Shown one piece after another: positions 51,796 to 62,162 of a stretch of 64,000 bases of DNA (positions are counted from its first letter, which is position 1; the number at the start of each line of letters is the position of its first letter). Position numbers and translations under genes: made by a program. This DNA comes from Aeromicrobium sp. Leaf245 (lineage in GTDB: Bacteria > Actinomycetota > Actinomycetes > Propionibacteriales > Nocardioidaceae): NCBI RefSeq assembly GCF_942548115.1, contig NZ_OW824151.1, forward strand, positions 2,418,001 to 2,482,000, written 5' to 3'. The notes under the pieces were generated by a model, which was not told the origin of the DNA, did not search any database, and was given only the letters and a program-made list of their open reading frames with translations.

Positions 51796-51808
51796 AAGGG
51801 GCGTGCGG

Positions 51809-52003
51809 TCAGCGCTCGCTGGCGGGAAGCTCCAGCCGGGCGTGCACGGCACGCCACACGGTCTTGGGGTCGACCCCGGCGTCGAGCGCCTCGCTGGCCG
51901 TGCGACCACCCAGGTCGGACATGACCTGCGACTCCGCCCACGAGCGGGCGTACGCCGGGCCGAGGTGGATCCGCATCCGCTCCCAGAACTCGCTGTGCCT
52001 CAT
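51809..52003 (-). CDS. DUF3046 small protein
   Basis: A 64-aa protein conserved next to recA in actinobacteria: MRHSEFWERMRIHLGPAYAR, SQVMSDLGGRTASEALDAGV, VDPKTVWRAVHARLELP. It is all-helical with no known function. The ATG at 52003 begins the conserved part; an ATG at 52015 adds four residues. It is separated from the downstream recA leader by the three-arm repeat. Confidence 0.87.
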   Translation of the reverse strand: MRHSEFWERMRIHLGPAYARSWAESQVMSDLGGRTASEALDAGVDPKTVWRAVHARLELPASER

Positions 52004-52084
52004 CGCGGCCAGCATGCCACGGGGCGCACAGCCGTCGGCGACGGCCTCGGGCGACCTCGGAGCCGCTCGGGCCGTCCGTCGACC

Positions 52085-52606
52085 TCAGCCGAGCGCGACG
52101 ATCGCGTCGAGCAGGTCGGCCTCGAGCGGCCGGTCCGCGTGCACGATGCGGTCGAGGCCGTCGGGGAACGGGGCCCGGTGCACCAGCTCGAGCCCGGCGA
52201 GCTCGCTGACCCGGCCGGAGGCGGGGTTCGACGACAGTGACCGCGCCACGACGGGCCAGTCCTCGCGGGTGCGGTGCGCGGCGCCCACGCCCACGCTGGC
52301 CACCCACGTGCCGAGGCCGTGGCCCCACACGCGAGGCGAGAGGCGGAAGCCGAGGTTCCACCAGCCGTCGCGGGGCATGGCGCCTCCGGTGCCGACGACC
52401 TCGCCGGCCACCAGGACCGCCCACTCCCCCAGGCCGACGTCGCGCCAGTCGCGCTCCGCACGCTCCGCCAGACCCACGCTCTGCGAGCGGTCCGTGAAGA
52501 CGCCCGCGGGCAGGTGCCGCCAGGTGCCGGGGTCGGAGTAGACGGCGTGGACGGCGTCGACGTCGTCGAGGACGAGGGGTCGCAAGCCCCAGTCACTGGG
52601 ATTCAC
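52085..52606 (-). CDS. GNAT-family N-acetyltransferase
   Basis: A 173-aa RimJ/RimL-like acetyltransferase: LRPLVLDDVDAVHAVYSDPG at the start, EWAVLVAGEVVGTGGAMPR and WNLGFRLSPRVWGHGLGTWV, whose RxxGxG/A-like turn binds acetyl-CoA. The terminal NPASGRVSELAGLELVHRAP segment is also family-like. The GTG at 52606 (VNPSDWGL) starts just before the conserved domain; no good Shine-Dalgarno is seen. The substrate is unknown. About 194 bp upstream (52607-52800) carry no gene. Confidence 0.82.
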   Translation of the reverse strand: MNPSDWGLRPLVLDDVDAVHAVYSDPGTWRHLPAGVFTDRSQSVGLAERAERDWRDVGLGEWAVLVAGEVVGTGGAMPRDGWWNLGFRLSPRVWGHGLGTWVASVGVGAAHRTREDWPVVARSLSSNPASGRVSELAGLELVHRAPFPDGLDRIVHADRPLEADLLDAIVALG

Positions 52607-52800
52607 CAATACCCCCGCCTCGTCGTCGCTGGTCGTACGTCCGTGACACCGCGGGACGGGCCGTGCCCCGGTCCTTCGATGCCGTCGGCCAGCATGCCAG
52701 GACCGTGACGCCGATCGCTTGGCAGGCTCGACCCCCACGCGACGTGAGGCCCCAAGCCGTGCGTCCGGGCTCGCCGGGCCCACGGTGTGGGGTCGGCGGG

Positions 52801-53097
52801 TCAGGCCGCGGAGACCTCGACCTCGCCGGGGGCGATGGACGACACGCTCGCGAGGTCGGTGGCCTCCTCGATGGCCAGCAGCGTGCTGACGTCGAGGAGC
52901 ACCTTGCTCAGCGGCACCTCCAGGGCGGCGGCGAGGGCAGCCAGCAGCTCCGAACTGGGCTCCTTCTGGCCGCGCTCGACCTCGGAGATGTACCCGAGGG
53001 AGACCCGTGCCTTGGCGGAGACGTCGCGAAGGGTGAGCCCCTGGGCCATACGGCGGGCGCGCAGCACCTCACCGACCAGCTGCCTCATGGCCGTCAT
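52801..53097 (-). CDS. clgR: ClgR-like XRE transcriptional regulator
   Basis: A 98-aa HTH activator of Clp protease genes. The HTH at about 5-65 reads [41 protein letters not shown] short C-terminal tail ends [12 protein letters not shown]; Ala-Ala ends are typical for ClgR, itself a Clp substrate. The order ClgR-CinA-PgsA-FtsK matches Mycobacterium Rv2745c-Rv2748c, supporting the name. The ATG at 53097 has GGAGG 6 nt upstream. No clear ClgR box was found upstream. Confidence 0.85.
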   Translation of the reverse strand: MTAMRQLVGEVLRARRMAQGLTLRDVSAKARVSLGYISEVERGQKEPSSELLAALAAALEVPLSKVLLDVSTLLAIEEATDLASVSSIAPGEVEVSAA

Positions 53098-53150
53098 GGT
53101 CCACCTCCGTCCGCCGTGCTCCGTGAGAGATCAACGCATTCCTGCGAAGG

Positions 53151-53663
53151 TCAACGCGATGGGCTCGGGTGTGATTCCCGACTCTCTGGATCCAGCCTAG
53201 CGACCAGGTGCGACAGCGCCGCAGCGACCGTCGCCGCGCGGACCTCGTCGCGGTCGCCGGACAGCGCGAGCGGCACCGACACCTCCCGCGACCCCGGTCC
53301 GTCGATGCCGACGTGGACCGTCCCGGCGGACTTGCCCTCGCTCGGACCCGGCCCGGCCACGCCGGTGGTCGAGACGCCCCAGTCGGAGCCCAGCAGGTGG
53401 TGCACCGACGTGGCCATCGCGACGGCGACGTCGGGATCGACCGTGCCACGCGCGGCCACCAGGTCGGGGTCGACCCTCAGCACGTCCGTCTTCACCTGCG
53501 TGGCATAGGCGACGAGACCGCCGACGACCACGTCCGACGCCCCTGGCACGTCCACGAGGGCCGCGCACAGGAGCCCTCCCGTGAGGGACTCGGCGGTGGC
53601 GATCGTCTCGCCGCGCTCACGGAGCAGTCGCACGACCCGGACGGCGTCGGGGCCGGGACTCAC
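53151..53663 (-). CDS. cinA: CinA-family protein (C-terminal domain only)
   Basis: A 170-aa protein corresponding to the CinA C-terminal / PncC nicotinamide-nucleotide amidase domain: ERGETIATAESLTGGLLCAA, VVGGLVAYATQVKTDVL, GVSTTGVAGPGPSEGKSAGT. The competence-type N-terminal MoaB-like domain is absent, as usual here. It probably recycles NMN in the pyridine-nucleotide pathway. The start is GTG. It lies 53 bp upstream of clgR and 10 bp after pgsA, so all three are likely one transcript. Confidence 0.9.
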   Translation of the reverse strand: MSPGPDAVRVVRLLRERGETIATAESLTGGLLCAALVDVPGASDVVVGGLVAYATQVKTDVLRVDPDLVAARGTVDPDVAVAMATSVHHLLGSDWGVSTTGVAGPGPSEGKSAGTVHVGIDGPGSREVSVPLALSGDRDEVRAATVAAALSHLVARLDPESRESHPSPSR

Positions 53664-53673
53664 GACTCGGGGC

Positions 53674-54312
53674 TCACGACTCTGGGCTCGGCGCCGACGC
53701 CTTCGCGTCCCGCCGCAGCACGATCGCGTCGCGCACGTACTGCACCGCCGTGACGATCGTGATGGCCAGGGCGGCCGCCATGATCACGTGCGTCGCCCAT
53801 CGCAGCACGTCGCTGGCGGTGTTGTCCCACAGCTCGAAGGGGAGCACGTAGCCGCCGATCGCGAGGGCCTGGAGCGTGGTCTTGATGCGCCCGCCCTGGC
53901 TCGCCGGCATCACGCCGTACTTCTTGACCACGAACCGCATGAGCGTGATGCCCCACTCGCGCACCAGCAGCACGATCGTGACCCACCACCAGAGCACGCC
54001 AATGATCGACAGGCCGACGAACGCCATGCCGGTGAGCGCCTTGTCGGCGATGGGGTCGGCGAGCTTGCCGAAGTTGGTGACGAGGTTGCGGCTTCGCGCG
54101 AGGTCACCGTCGATGCGATCGGTGATCATCAGCAGCGAGAAGGCCACGAACGCCCAGACCCGCGTCGAGACGTCGGACCCGTCCTGCGTGAGCAGCAACC
54201 AGCCGAAGAGCGGCACGCCGACGATCCGCAGGACCGTGAGGGCGTTCGCGATGTTCAGGTTGCTGGGAGCGTGCTCGGGCGTCGGATCGTGGCTGGCGTC
54301 GGCCGGCTGCAT
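53674..54312 (-). CDS. pgsA: CDP-diacylglycerol-glycerol-3-phosphate 3-phosphatidyltransferase
   Basis: A 212-aa membrane enzyme making phosphatidylglycerophosphate. The CDP-alcohol phosphotransferase signature is complete: DRIDGDLARSRN ... FGKLADPIADK near residues 65-90 gives the DG-AR-G-D-D residues. About six spans surround it (LFGWLLLTQ, FVAFSLLMITD, FVGLSIIGVLWWWVTIVLLV). The ATG at 54312 has GAGAGG upstream. It corresponds to the pgsA-type gene adjacent to ftsK/cinA in mycobacteria. Confidence 0.93.
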   Translation of the reverse strand: MQPADASHDPTPEHAPSNLNIANALTVLRIVGVPLFGWLLLTQDGSDVSTRVWAFVAFSLLMITDRIDGDLARSRNLVTNFGKLADPIADKALTGMAFVGLSIIGVLWWWVTIVLLVREWGITLMRFVVKKYGVMPASQGGRIKTTLQALAIGGYVLPFELWDNTASDVLRWATHVIMAAALAITIVTAVQYVRDAIVLRRDAKASAPSPES

Positions 54313-54341
54313 GCATGCCTCTCGGTGGCGGGGCGGACGTT

Positions 54342-54827
54342 TCAGTATGGAGCAGGGCTCCGGCGCCTGGCCACCTGGACCTCGGCCTCCTCGGCCGAGA
54401 CGGTCGTGCCGAGGCCCAGCGGGGCGGTGTAGATCTTCTGGCCGTCGGGGCTCACGACCTTGACCCGCGCGTCGAGCAGCCCCTCGCGCGGCTCGACGCG
54501 GATGTCGGCCATCTCGCTCCACAGCAGCCCGACCCAGCCGTCGCCGTCGCGCATCCTCACCCCGTGGGCGTCCGCCACGAACAACGGGGTACGCGCGTCG
54601 CGGACGCCCTGCAGCACCGCGAGGGAGAGCAGCGCGAGCACCGCGGCAGGCACCCACAGCAGCACGTCGTCCCGGTCCCAGGCCAGCCAGGCGAACCCGG
54701 CCGCGACCCCGAGCACGGCCAGCCCCAGGAGCGCGAACAGGGCGATCCGTCGACGGATCTCGAACGGCTCGTCGGAGGCGGGCTCCCCGGATCCTGGCGC
54801 GTCGGCACGCTCGTCGACCATGGGCAC
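54342..54827 (-). CDS. Two-span membrane protein with PH-like domain
   Basis: A 161-aa protein with two spans at about 28-48 (IALFALLGLAVLGVAAGFAWL) and 55-72 (LLWVPAAVLALLSLAVL). A C-terminal beta-rich domain (about 80-155: LFVADAHGVRMRDGDGWVGL, LLWSEMADIRVEPREGLLDA) resembles bacterial PH-like domains. The start is GTG at 54827, or ATG at 54821. It begins 3 bp after the ftsK stop and sits 29 bp before pgsA, implying one operon. Confidence 0.8.
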   Translation of the reverse strand: MPMVDERADAPGSGEPASDEPFEIRRRIALFALLGLAVLGVAAGFAWLAWDRDDVLLWVPAAVLALLSLAVLQGVRDARTPLFVADAHGVRMRDGDGWVGLLWSEMADIRVEPREGLLDARVKVVSPDGQKIYTAPLGLGTTVSAEEAEVQVARRRSPAPY

Positions 54828-54829
54828 GC

Positions 54830-57334
54830 TCAGCCGACGCTGATCGAGGCGAGGACGTCCTCGAGGTCGTCGGGCTTGATCAGCACGTCGCGGGCCTTGG
54901 AGCCCTCGCTCGGGCCCACGACGCCGCGGCTCTCCATGATGTCCATGAGCCGGCCGGCCTTGGCGAACCCGACGCGCAGCTTGCGCTGCAGCATCGACGT
55001 CGAGCCGAACTGCGTGGTGACCACGAGCTCGACCGCCTGGATGACCAGGTCCATGTCGTCGCCGATGTCGTCGTCGAGGTCGCGCTTGGCCTGCGCGGGT
55101 GCCGTGACGTCGTCGCGGTAGCTCGGCTGCAGCTGCTCCTTGCAGTGCTTGACCACCTCCGCGATCTCCGCCTCGGTGATCCAGGCGCCCTGCATGCGCA
55201 TCGACTTGTTGGCACCCATGGGCAGGAACAGTCCGTCGCCCTGCCCGACGAGCTTCTCGGCGCCCGGCTGGTCGAGGATCACGCGGCTGTCGGCGAGGGA
55301 GCTGGTGGCGAAGGCCAGACGGCTGGGCACGTTGGCCTTGATGAGCCCGGTGACCACGTCGACGCTGGGTCGCTGGGTGGCGAGCACCAGGTGGATGCCG
55401 GCGGCGCGCGCGAGCTGCGTGATGCGCACGACCGAGTCCTCGACGTCGCGCGGGGCGACCATCATGAGGTCGGCGAGCTCGTCGACGACCACCAGGAGGT
55501 ACGGGTACGGGGTGAGCACGCGCTCGCTGCCCGGGGGCACCTTCACGGAGCCGGCGCGCACCGCCTTGTTGAAGTCGTCAACGTGCCGGAAGCCGAAGTT
55601 GGCGAGGTCGTCGTAGCGCTGGTCCATCTCGCGCACGACCCACTGGAGCGCCTCGGCCGCCTTCTTGGGGTTCGTGATGATCGGCGTGATGAGGTGCGGG
55701 ATGCCCTCGTAGGCCGTCAGCTCGACCCGCTTGGGGTCGACCATGATCATCCGCACCTCGTCGGGCGTCGAGCGCATCAGCAGCGACGCGATCATGGAGT
55801 TGACGAAGCTCGACTTGCCGGAGCCGGTGGCGCCGGCCACCAGCAGGTGGGGCATCTTGGCGAGGTTGGCGACCACGAACCCGCCCTCGACGTCCTTGCC
55901 GAGGCCGATGACCATCGGGTGGTGGTCGCCGCGGGCCTTGGCCGAGCGGAGCACGTCGCCGAGGGAGACCATCTCCTTGTCGACGTTCGGGATCTCGACG
56001 CCGATCGCGGACTTGCCGGGGATCGGGCTGAGGATGCGGACCTCGTTCGAGGCCACGGCGTAGGAGATGTTCTTGCTCAGCGCGGTGACCTTCTCGACCT
56101 TGACGGCCGGTCCGAGCTCGACCTCGTAGCGGGTGACCGTCGGTCCGCGGGTGTAGCCGGTGACCTGGGCGTCGATCTGGAACTGCTCGAGGACCTCGGT
56201 GAGCCGCTCGACGACCTCGTCGGAGGCCGCGGAGCGCGCCTTGTGCGGGCTGCCCTCGCGCAGGACCGTGGAGTCGGGCAGGGAGTAGACGACGTCACCC
56301 GAGAGTGCGAGCTGCTCGGCGCGTGCCGGCAGCGGCTCCATGGGCGGCAGCACGACGTCGGTGGTGTCCTCGGTCTCCGGCGCGGCGTCGACCTCCATCG
56401 CACTCGCAGCCGCGGCCGCGGCGTCGGCCTCGGCCTTCTCGGCCTTGCGGCGACGTCGGGCCGAGACCTGGCGGTCCTCGTCGGGACCGTCGACGAGCGG
56501 GTTCTCGTACGGCTCGTCGGCCACGGTGCGGGGGTGACGCTTGCGCGGGCTCGCCTCCGGCTCCGCCTCGGCGTCCTCGACGTGACGTCCGAGGGCACGA
56601 TCGCGGGCCTCCTGCAGTCGCGTGGGCACGGCGTGCAGGGGCGTGGCGGTGACGACGAGCAGGCCGAACAGGACGACGAGCACGAGGATCGGGGCCACGA
56701 CGTACTCGGTGCGCAGCAGGTCCATGGGGATGGCGGAGAACAGGAACCCGACCGCTCCCCCGGCGTCGCGGACCTCGACCATGTCCTCCGGGCGCGGCAC
56801 GCCGTGGGCGAGGTGCACGAGGCCGAGCACGCCACCGCAGATGGCCGACCAGCCGATGACCTGACGGCCCACGGGGCCGTTGCGGTCGGGGTGGCGCAGC
56901 GTGCGCCAGGCGATGACGGCGAACAGGATCGGCACGGCCCAGGCCAGCAGACCCACCGTGCCCGTGGTGGCGGCACGCACCGCGTCGGCCACCGGACCGG
57001 GGACCTGCCACCAGACGGCGGCGGCCACGACGATGGCGAGCGCGACGATGCCGAACCCGACGCCGTCACGGCGCTGCTCGGGCTCCAGCTCGGCCGCGGA
57101 GTGCCCGATGCTGCGCGCGACCGCGCCGACGGCTCCGGCGATGCCCAGCCAGACGGCTGCGCAGGCACGGGCGAGCCCGCCGAGCACCGCGGCCACGGGA
57201 CCGGGTCCGGTGCGCCGCGGGGCAGGCTTGCGCGCCGCGGGCTTGCGCTTCGCGGTGCTGCGGGAGGCAGGCTTCTTGCGGGCCTGGCTGCCGGACGGCC
57301 GCTTGCGCGGCGGGGAAGACGTTCGGGTCGCCAT
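54830..57334 (-). CDS. ftsK: DNA translocase FtsK
   Basis: An 834-aa septum-located motor that moves chromosome dimers. The N-terminus has a Lys/Arg-rich tail (1-40) and four or more spans at about 65-245 (VAAVLGGLARACAAVWLGIA onward). A variable acidic linker follows (about 250-330). The motor domain begins near 380 (QFQIDAQVTGYTRGPTVTRY) and has Walker A LVAGATGSGKSSFVNSMIAS near 500 and Walker B LLVVVDELADLMMVAPRD. The gamma DNA-reading domain lies at the C-terminus (AVELVVTTQFGSTSMLQRKL). The length is typical for actinobacteria. The ATG is supported by conservation of MATRTSS-like starts. Confidence 0.96.
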   Translation of the reverse strand: MATRTSSPPRKRPSGSQARKKPASRSTAKRKPAARKPAPRRTGPGPVAAVLGGLARACAAVWLGIAGAVGAVARSIGHSAAELEPEQRRDGVGFGIVALAIVVAAAVWWQVPGPVADAVRAATTGTVGLLAWAVPILFAVIAWRTLRHPDRNGPVGRQVIGWSAICGGVLGLVHLAHGVPRPEDMVEVRDAGGAVGFLFSAIPMDLLRTEYVVAPILVLVVLFGLLVVTATPLHAVPTRLQEARDRALGRHVEDAEAEPEASPRKRHPRTVADEPYENPLVDGPDEDRQVSARRRRKAEKAEADAAAAAASAMEVDAAPETEDTTDVVLPPMEPLPARAEQLALSGDVVYSLPDSTVLREGSPHKARSAASDEVVERLTEVLEQFQIDAQVTGYTRGPTVTRYEVELGPAVKVEKVTALSKNISYAVASNEVRILSPIPGKSAIGVEIPNVDKEMVSLGDVLRSAKARGDHHPMVIGLGKDVEGGFVVANLAKMPHLLVAGATGSGKSSFVNSMIASLLMRSTPDEVRMIMVDPKRVELTAYEGIPHLITPIITNPKKAAEALQWVVREMDQRYDDLANFGFRHVDDFNKAVRAGSVKVPPGSERVLTPYPYLLVVVDELADLMMVAPRDVEDSVVRITQLARAAGIHLVLATQRPSVDVVTGLIKANVPSRLAFATSSLADSRVILDQPGAEKLVGQGDGLFLPMGANKSMRMQGAWITEAEIAEVVKHCKEQLQPSYRDDVTAPAQAKRDLDDDIGDDMDLVIQAVELVVTTQFGSTSMLQRKLRVGFAKAGRLMDIMESRGVVGPSEGSKARDVLIKPDDLEDVLASISVG

Positions 57335-57406
57335 GGCGAGAGCCTAAACCAGAAGTCGAGGGTCGGCGTGCACCCACGCCGTCGACCCGGCGGGGATTCC
57401 CGGCGT

Positions 57407-57498
57407 GTCAGAGGTAGGCGTCGCACCTGTCGAGACCGCCCTTCGGTGCGAGACCTACCTCTGACGGCGCGGATACGTGCGTCACCTACCTCTGACGG
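57407..57498. repeat. Three-arm inverted/direct repeat upstream of ftsK
   Basis: Arm 1 (57407-57427) pairs with arm 2 (57445-57465) over 21 bp with two mismatches. Arm 3 (57484-57498) directly repeats 15 nt of arm 2 (ACCTACCTCTGACGG), 31 bp further on. The layout matches the 51.7-kb element, but the sequence differs. The surrounding 57335-57610 gap has no gene. Confidence 0.75.
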
Positions 57499-57610
57499 CC
57501 CGAGCACGGCCCGAGGACAGCCCGCTAGAGCGGCCCCGCTCGAGGCCGGGGCAGCGCAGCCGCAGGTCGTCGTGGAGACCGGAGGCAGCGCAGCCGCCGG
57601 ACGACCGACC

Positions 57611-58309
57611 TCAGAGCGCTGCGACGCCGAGACCGAGGGCCTGGTGGAACCGAGCGAGCACGAGGTCGACGACCCGTCGGTCGGGCAGCCCGCCGTCGAG
57701 CACGGGTGCCGTCACCAGGTCGGCACCGCAGTGGCGCAGCATGTCGGCGTCGCGACCCGGGGTCAGCACGTAGGACGAGACCACCACCCGCTGGCCGTAG
57801 GCCCGCGCGATGTCGACGGCGTCGGTGAGCGGCGTGTCCTTCCCGCCGATGGAGCCGATGTGCACCGGCCCGCCCCACACGGCGCTGACCAGCCGCGCCA
57901 TCCGGGAGTAGCCCGTGATCGCCGCGTCGTCATGGGCTCCGGAGACACCCAGGACGATCGTGTCGTCCTTGCGGGCCCCTGCCTCGATCAGTCGCTGCAC
58001 GCACAGCTCGGCCAACGTCCAGTCCGGGCCGATCGGGTGCGCGACCACGAGGGACGGGTCGTGCCGGGAGGCGGCCGACAGCGCGCCCGCCACGGCGGTC
58101 CCTCCGGTCAGCGTCAGCGGCACCGCCACCCGCACGGGCGGCCACGCGTCGTCGAGGGCCATCAGGTCGACCGGGGTGTCGCGCACGTCGACCGACGGAG
58201 CGTCGCGTCGCACGGCGTTGACCAGGCCCTGGAGGGCCACCCGTTCGGCCGGATCGGCATGCCCGGATGAGCAGGCGAGCAACACCTCGTCGGACCTGCG
58301 TGACGTCAC
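57611..58309 (-). CDS. CbiX/sirohydrochlorin-chelatase-like protein
   Basis: A 232-aa chelatase-like protein: VLLACSSGHADPAERVALQG at the start in place of the usual His-containing HGS, VRVAVPLTLTGGTAVAGALS, VLGVSGAHDDAAITGYSRMA and VVVSSYVLTPGRDADMLRHC in the second half. Two ferrochelatase-type half domains appear. The first metal His of typical CbiX (HGS) is replaced by S-S-G-H, so activity may differ. The start is GTG (VTSRR). With NrdJ needing B12 a tetrapyrrole role is attractive but unproven. Confidence 0.8.
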   Translation of the reverse strand: MTSRRSDEVLLACSSGHADPAERVALQGLVNAVRRDAPSVDVRDTPVDLMALDDAWPPVRVAVPLTLTGGTAVAGALSAASRHDPSLVVAHPIGPDWTLAELCVQRLIEAGARKDDTIVLGVSGAHDDAAITGYSRMARLVSAVWGGPVHIGSIGGKDTPLTDAVDIARAYGQRVVVSSYVLTPGRDADMLRHCGADLVTAPVLDGGLPDRRVVDLVLARFHQALGLGVAAL

Positions 58310-58518
58310 TGACCAACCCCCTCGTGCGGGGAGATCGGCGTACGGCCGGCACCGTCGTGCGTAACGACGCTGCCGGCCGCAACCGGTGTCCCACCACGGT
58401 TCGGCCCCGCGCCGAACTCTTGATGACGACGTTAGTCAGCGCGTGTTTCGGCACCACCGCCCACAGGTTTCACCTGCGTAACAGTCCGAAGGTCCTCGAT
58501 CGGACCGGGTCGGACGGC

Positions 58519-60189
<1,671 letters not shown>

Positions 60190-60219
60190 GTGACTCAAGG
60201 AGTTCGTCCGTTCAGTCGA

Positions 60220-61137
60220 TCAGGTCTGGTCGATCAGGTGGGAGGCGGCGAGGGCGTCGCGCAGCATGGCGACCTCGTCCTCCGTGGCCTCGGGCAGGGG
60301 CGCGCGGGTCGTGCGGTTGTCGAGCACGCCCAGGATCTGCAGCACGGCCTTGGCCGTGATGACGCCCTGGGTGACGGTCATCATCGCCCGGTCGATGGGC
60401 AGGAGCTGCCGCTGGATGGCGCGAGCCTCGTCGAGGTCGCCTGCGTCGACCGCGGCGACCAGGTCGGCGAGACGACGGGGCGCGGCGTGGGAGACGACGC
60501 TGACGATGCCGCTGGCTCCGTACGCGAGCCAGCCGAGGTTCAGCGAGTCGTCGCCGGAGTAGATCGTGATGCCGGTCTCGCGCATGAGCCACGCACCGCG
60601 GTTGAAGTCGCCGACGGCGTCCTTGACCGACAGCACGAGCGGGTTCCTGCGCAGCTCGACGTAGGTCTCGGTCGCCAGCATGACTCCGCTGCGTCCGGGG
60701 ATGTCGTAGAGCATCACCGGGACGTCCTCGCCGGCCTCGGCCACGGTGTTGACGTGCGCGACGATGCCCGACTGCGGCGGCTTGGAGTAGTAGGGCGTGA
60801 CGACCAGCAGGCCGTGGGCGCCGGCCTTGCGGGCCTGCTGCGCCAGCTGCACGGAGTGACGGGTGTCGTTCGTGCCGACACCGGCCACCACGGTGGCACG
60901 GTCACCGACGGCCTCGACGACGGCGGCCAGCAGCTGTCCGTCCTCCTCGACCGTGGTGGTGGGCGACTCGCCGGTGGTGCCGCTGACGACGAGGCCGTCG
61001 TTGCCGTGGTCGACCAGGTGCTTCGCCACCTTCTGCGCCGCAGCGAGGTCGAGGTCGCCGTCGGGCGTGAACGGCGTGACCATGGCGGTCAGGACGCGCC
61101 CGAACGGCGCGGCGTCGCTGGCGAGCGGGGAGGTCAT
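60220..61137 (-). CDS. dapA: 4-hydroxy-tetrahydrodipicolinate synthase
   Basis: A 305-aa class I aldolase condensing pyruvate with aspartate semialdehyde, first committed step to lysine and DAP. The active-site residues are present: GTTGESPTTT near 54, YDIPGRSGVML with the catalytic Tyr near 145 and LVLSVKDAVGD with the Schiff-base lysine near 173. The length is typical. It lies just upstream of rnj on the same strand; dapF is encoded 29 kb away. Confidence 0.95.
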   Translation of the reverse strand: MTSPLASDAAPFGRVLTAMVTPFTPDGDLDLAAAQKVAKHLVDHGNDGLVVSGTTGESPTTTVEEDGQLLAAVVEAVGDRATVVAGVGTNDTRHSVQLAQQARKAGAHGLLVVTPYYSKPPQSGIVAHVNTVAEAGEDVPVMLYDIPGRSGVMLATETYVELRRNPLVLSVKDAVGDFNRGAWLMRETGITIYSGDDSLNLGWLAYGASGIVSVVSHAAPRRLADLVAAVDAGDLDEARAIQRQLLPIDRAMMTVTQGVITAKAVLQILGVLDNRTTRAPLPEATEDEVAMLRDALAASHLIDQT

Positions 61138-61299
61138 GGACCGAGGTTACCGCTCGACGCTGCGGCGTCCGGTCCGGCCCGCTGAGCACGCAGGAGGATG
61201 CGACCGGGTCGATCAGGTCGTCCAGGTGCCTCGTCGCGCGACGTCCACGTGCGGCACCGCGCGTGCGGGCCAGGCAAGGCGCGTCGCTACCGTCAGCCC

Positions 61300-62106
61300 A
61301 TGACGACGTACGAGCTCGACCGTGCCATCGCCTCGACACCCGGCGACGACGGCCTGCGCCACCTCGTCCTCACCGCGGACTGGAACACCCCCAACGGGAC
61401 GGCCAACGGCGGCTACGTGCTCGCCGTGCTCGCCCGCGCCACGCTCGACGAGGCCGCCACCACCGCCCCTGCGCACCCTGACCTGCTCACCGTCTCGGTG
61501 AGCTACTTCAAGCCGCCGACGCCGGGCGATGCCGCGGTGGAGGTGACCACGTTGCGCGTCGGTCGACGCGTGTCGGTCCACCAGGCAGTGCTCCTGCAGA
61601 ACGGCGCCACTGTCGCGCACGCGGTCATCTCCCTGCACGACTGGGACGCCGCCGGCTCGGCCGAGCACACGCCGCACGGCGCGCCCCCCGTCGGCGGGCC
61701 CGACGACGGCGTCGACGTCTCCGGGTACGTGCCGTCCGGCGCGGTCCCGATCGTCGACCGGTACGAGGTCCGTCTGCCCGAGGTCCCCGGCTGGCTGCGC
61801 GGCGAGCCGAGCGGCGATCCCGAGGCCAGCGTGTGGGTCCGACCCAAGGACGGCCGACCGATCGACGCCGTCGCGGCCGCTGCCATCGTCGACGGCTACC
61901 CGCCCGTCACGGCCGAGCTCGGACTCCTGGCCTCCGCCACCGTCCAGCTGACCGTGCACCTGCGCCGCCGCCCCGAGACGGCGTGGGCGCTGATGCACGT
62001 GACGACCCGCCACGTGGTGCACGGCTACCACGACGAGGACGTCGAGCTCTGGGACGACCAGGGCCGCCTCGTGGCACAGAGCCGGCAGCTCGCCGTCCTG
62101 TCCTGA
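61300..62106 (+). CDS. Acyl-CoA thioesterase-like hotdog protein
   Basis: A 268-aa double-hotdog protein of the TesB/PaaI-like group: NTPNGTANGGYVLAVLARAT in the N-terminal half, LLTVSVSYFKPPTPGDAAVE, VSVHQAVLLQNGATVAHAVI, and VTAELGLLASATVQLTVHLR with VLWDDQGRLVAQSRQL near the end. The substrate is probably an acyl-CoA. The ATG at 61300 has no Shine-Dalgarno, but TACCGT (61288-61293) lies 6 nt upstream, consistent with a leaderless promoter. It is divergent from dapA. Confidence 0.85.
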   Translation: MTTYELDRAIASTPGDDGLRHLVLTADWNTPNGTANGGYVLAVLARATLDEAATTAPAHPDLLTVSVSYFKPPTPGDAAVEVTTLRVGRRVSVHQAVLLQNGATVAHAVISLHDWDAAGSAEHTPHGAPPVGGPDDGVDVSGYVPSGAVPIVDRYEVRLPEVPGWLRGEPSGDPEASVWVRPKDGRPIDAVAAAAIVDGYPPVTAELGLLASATVQLTVHLRRRPETAWALMHVTTRHVVHGYHDEDVELWDDQGRLVAQSRQLAVLS

Positions 62107-62162
62107 CCTTCGGGGCCCACGCCTCCGGCGCGGCTCTCAGGACTGGTGGCCAGGGCAGGTCG

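Noticed and set aside
53098-53160. ClgR binding site upstream of clgR
   Set aside because: A CTTCGC-N6-GCG-like sequence exists but mismatches the known ClgR consensus at several conserved positions.
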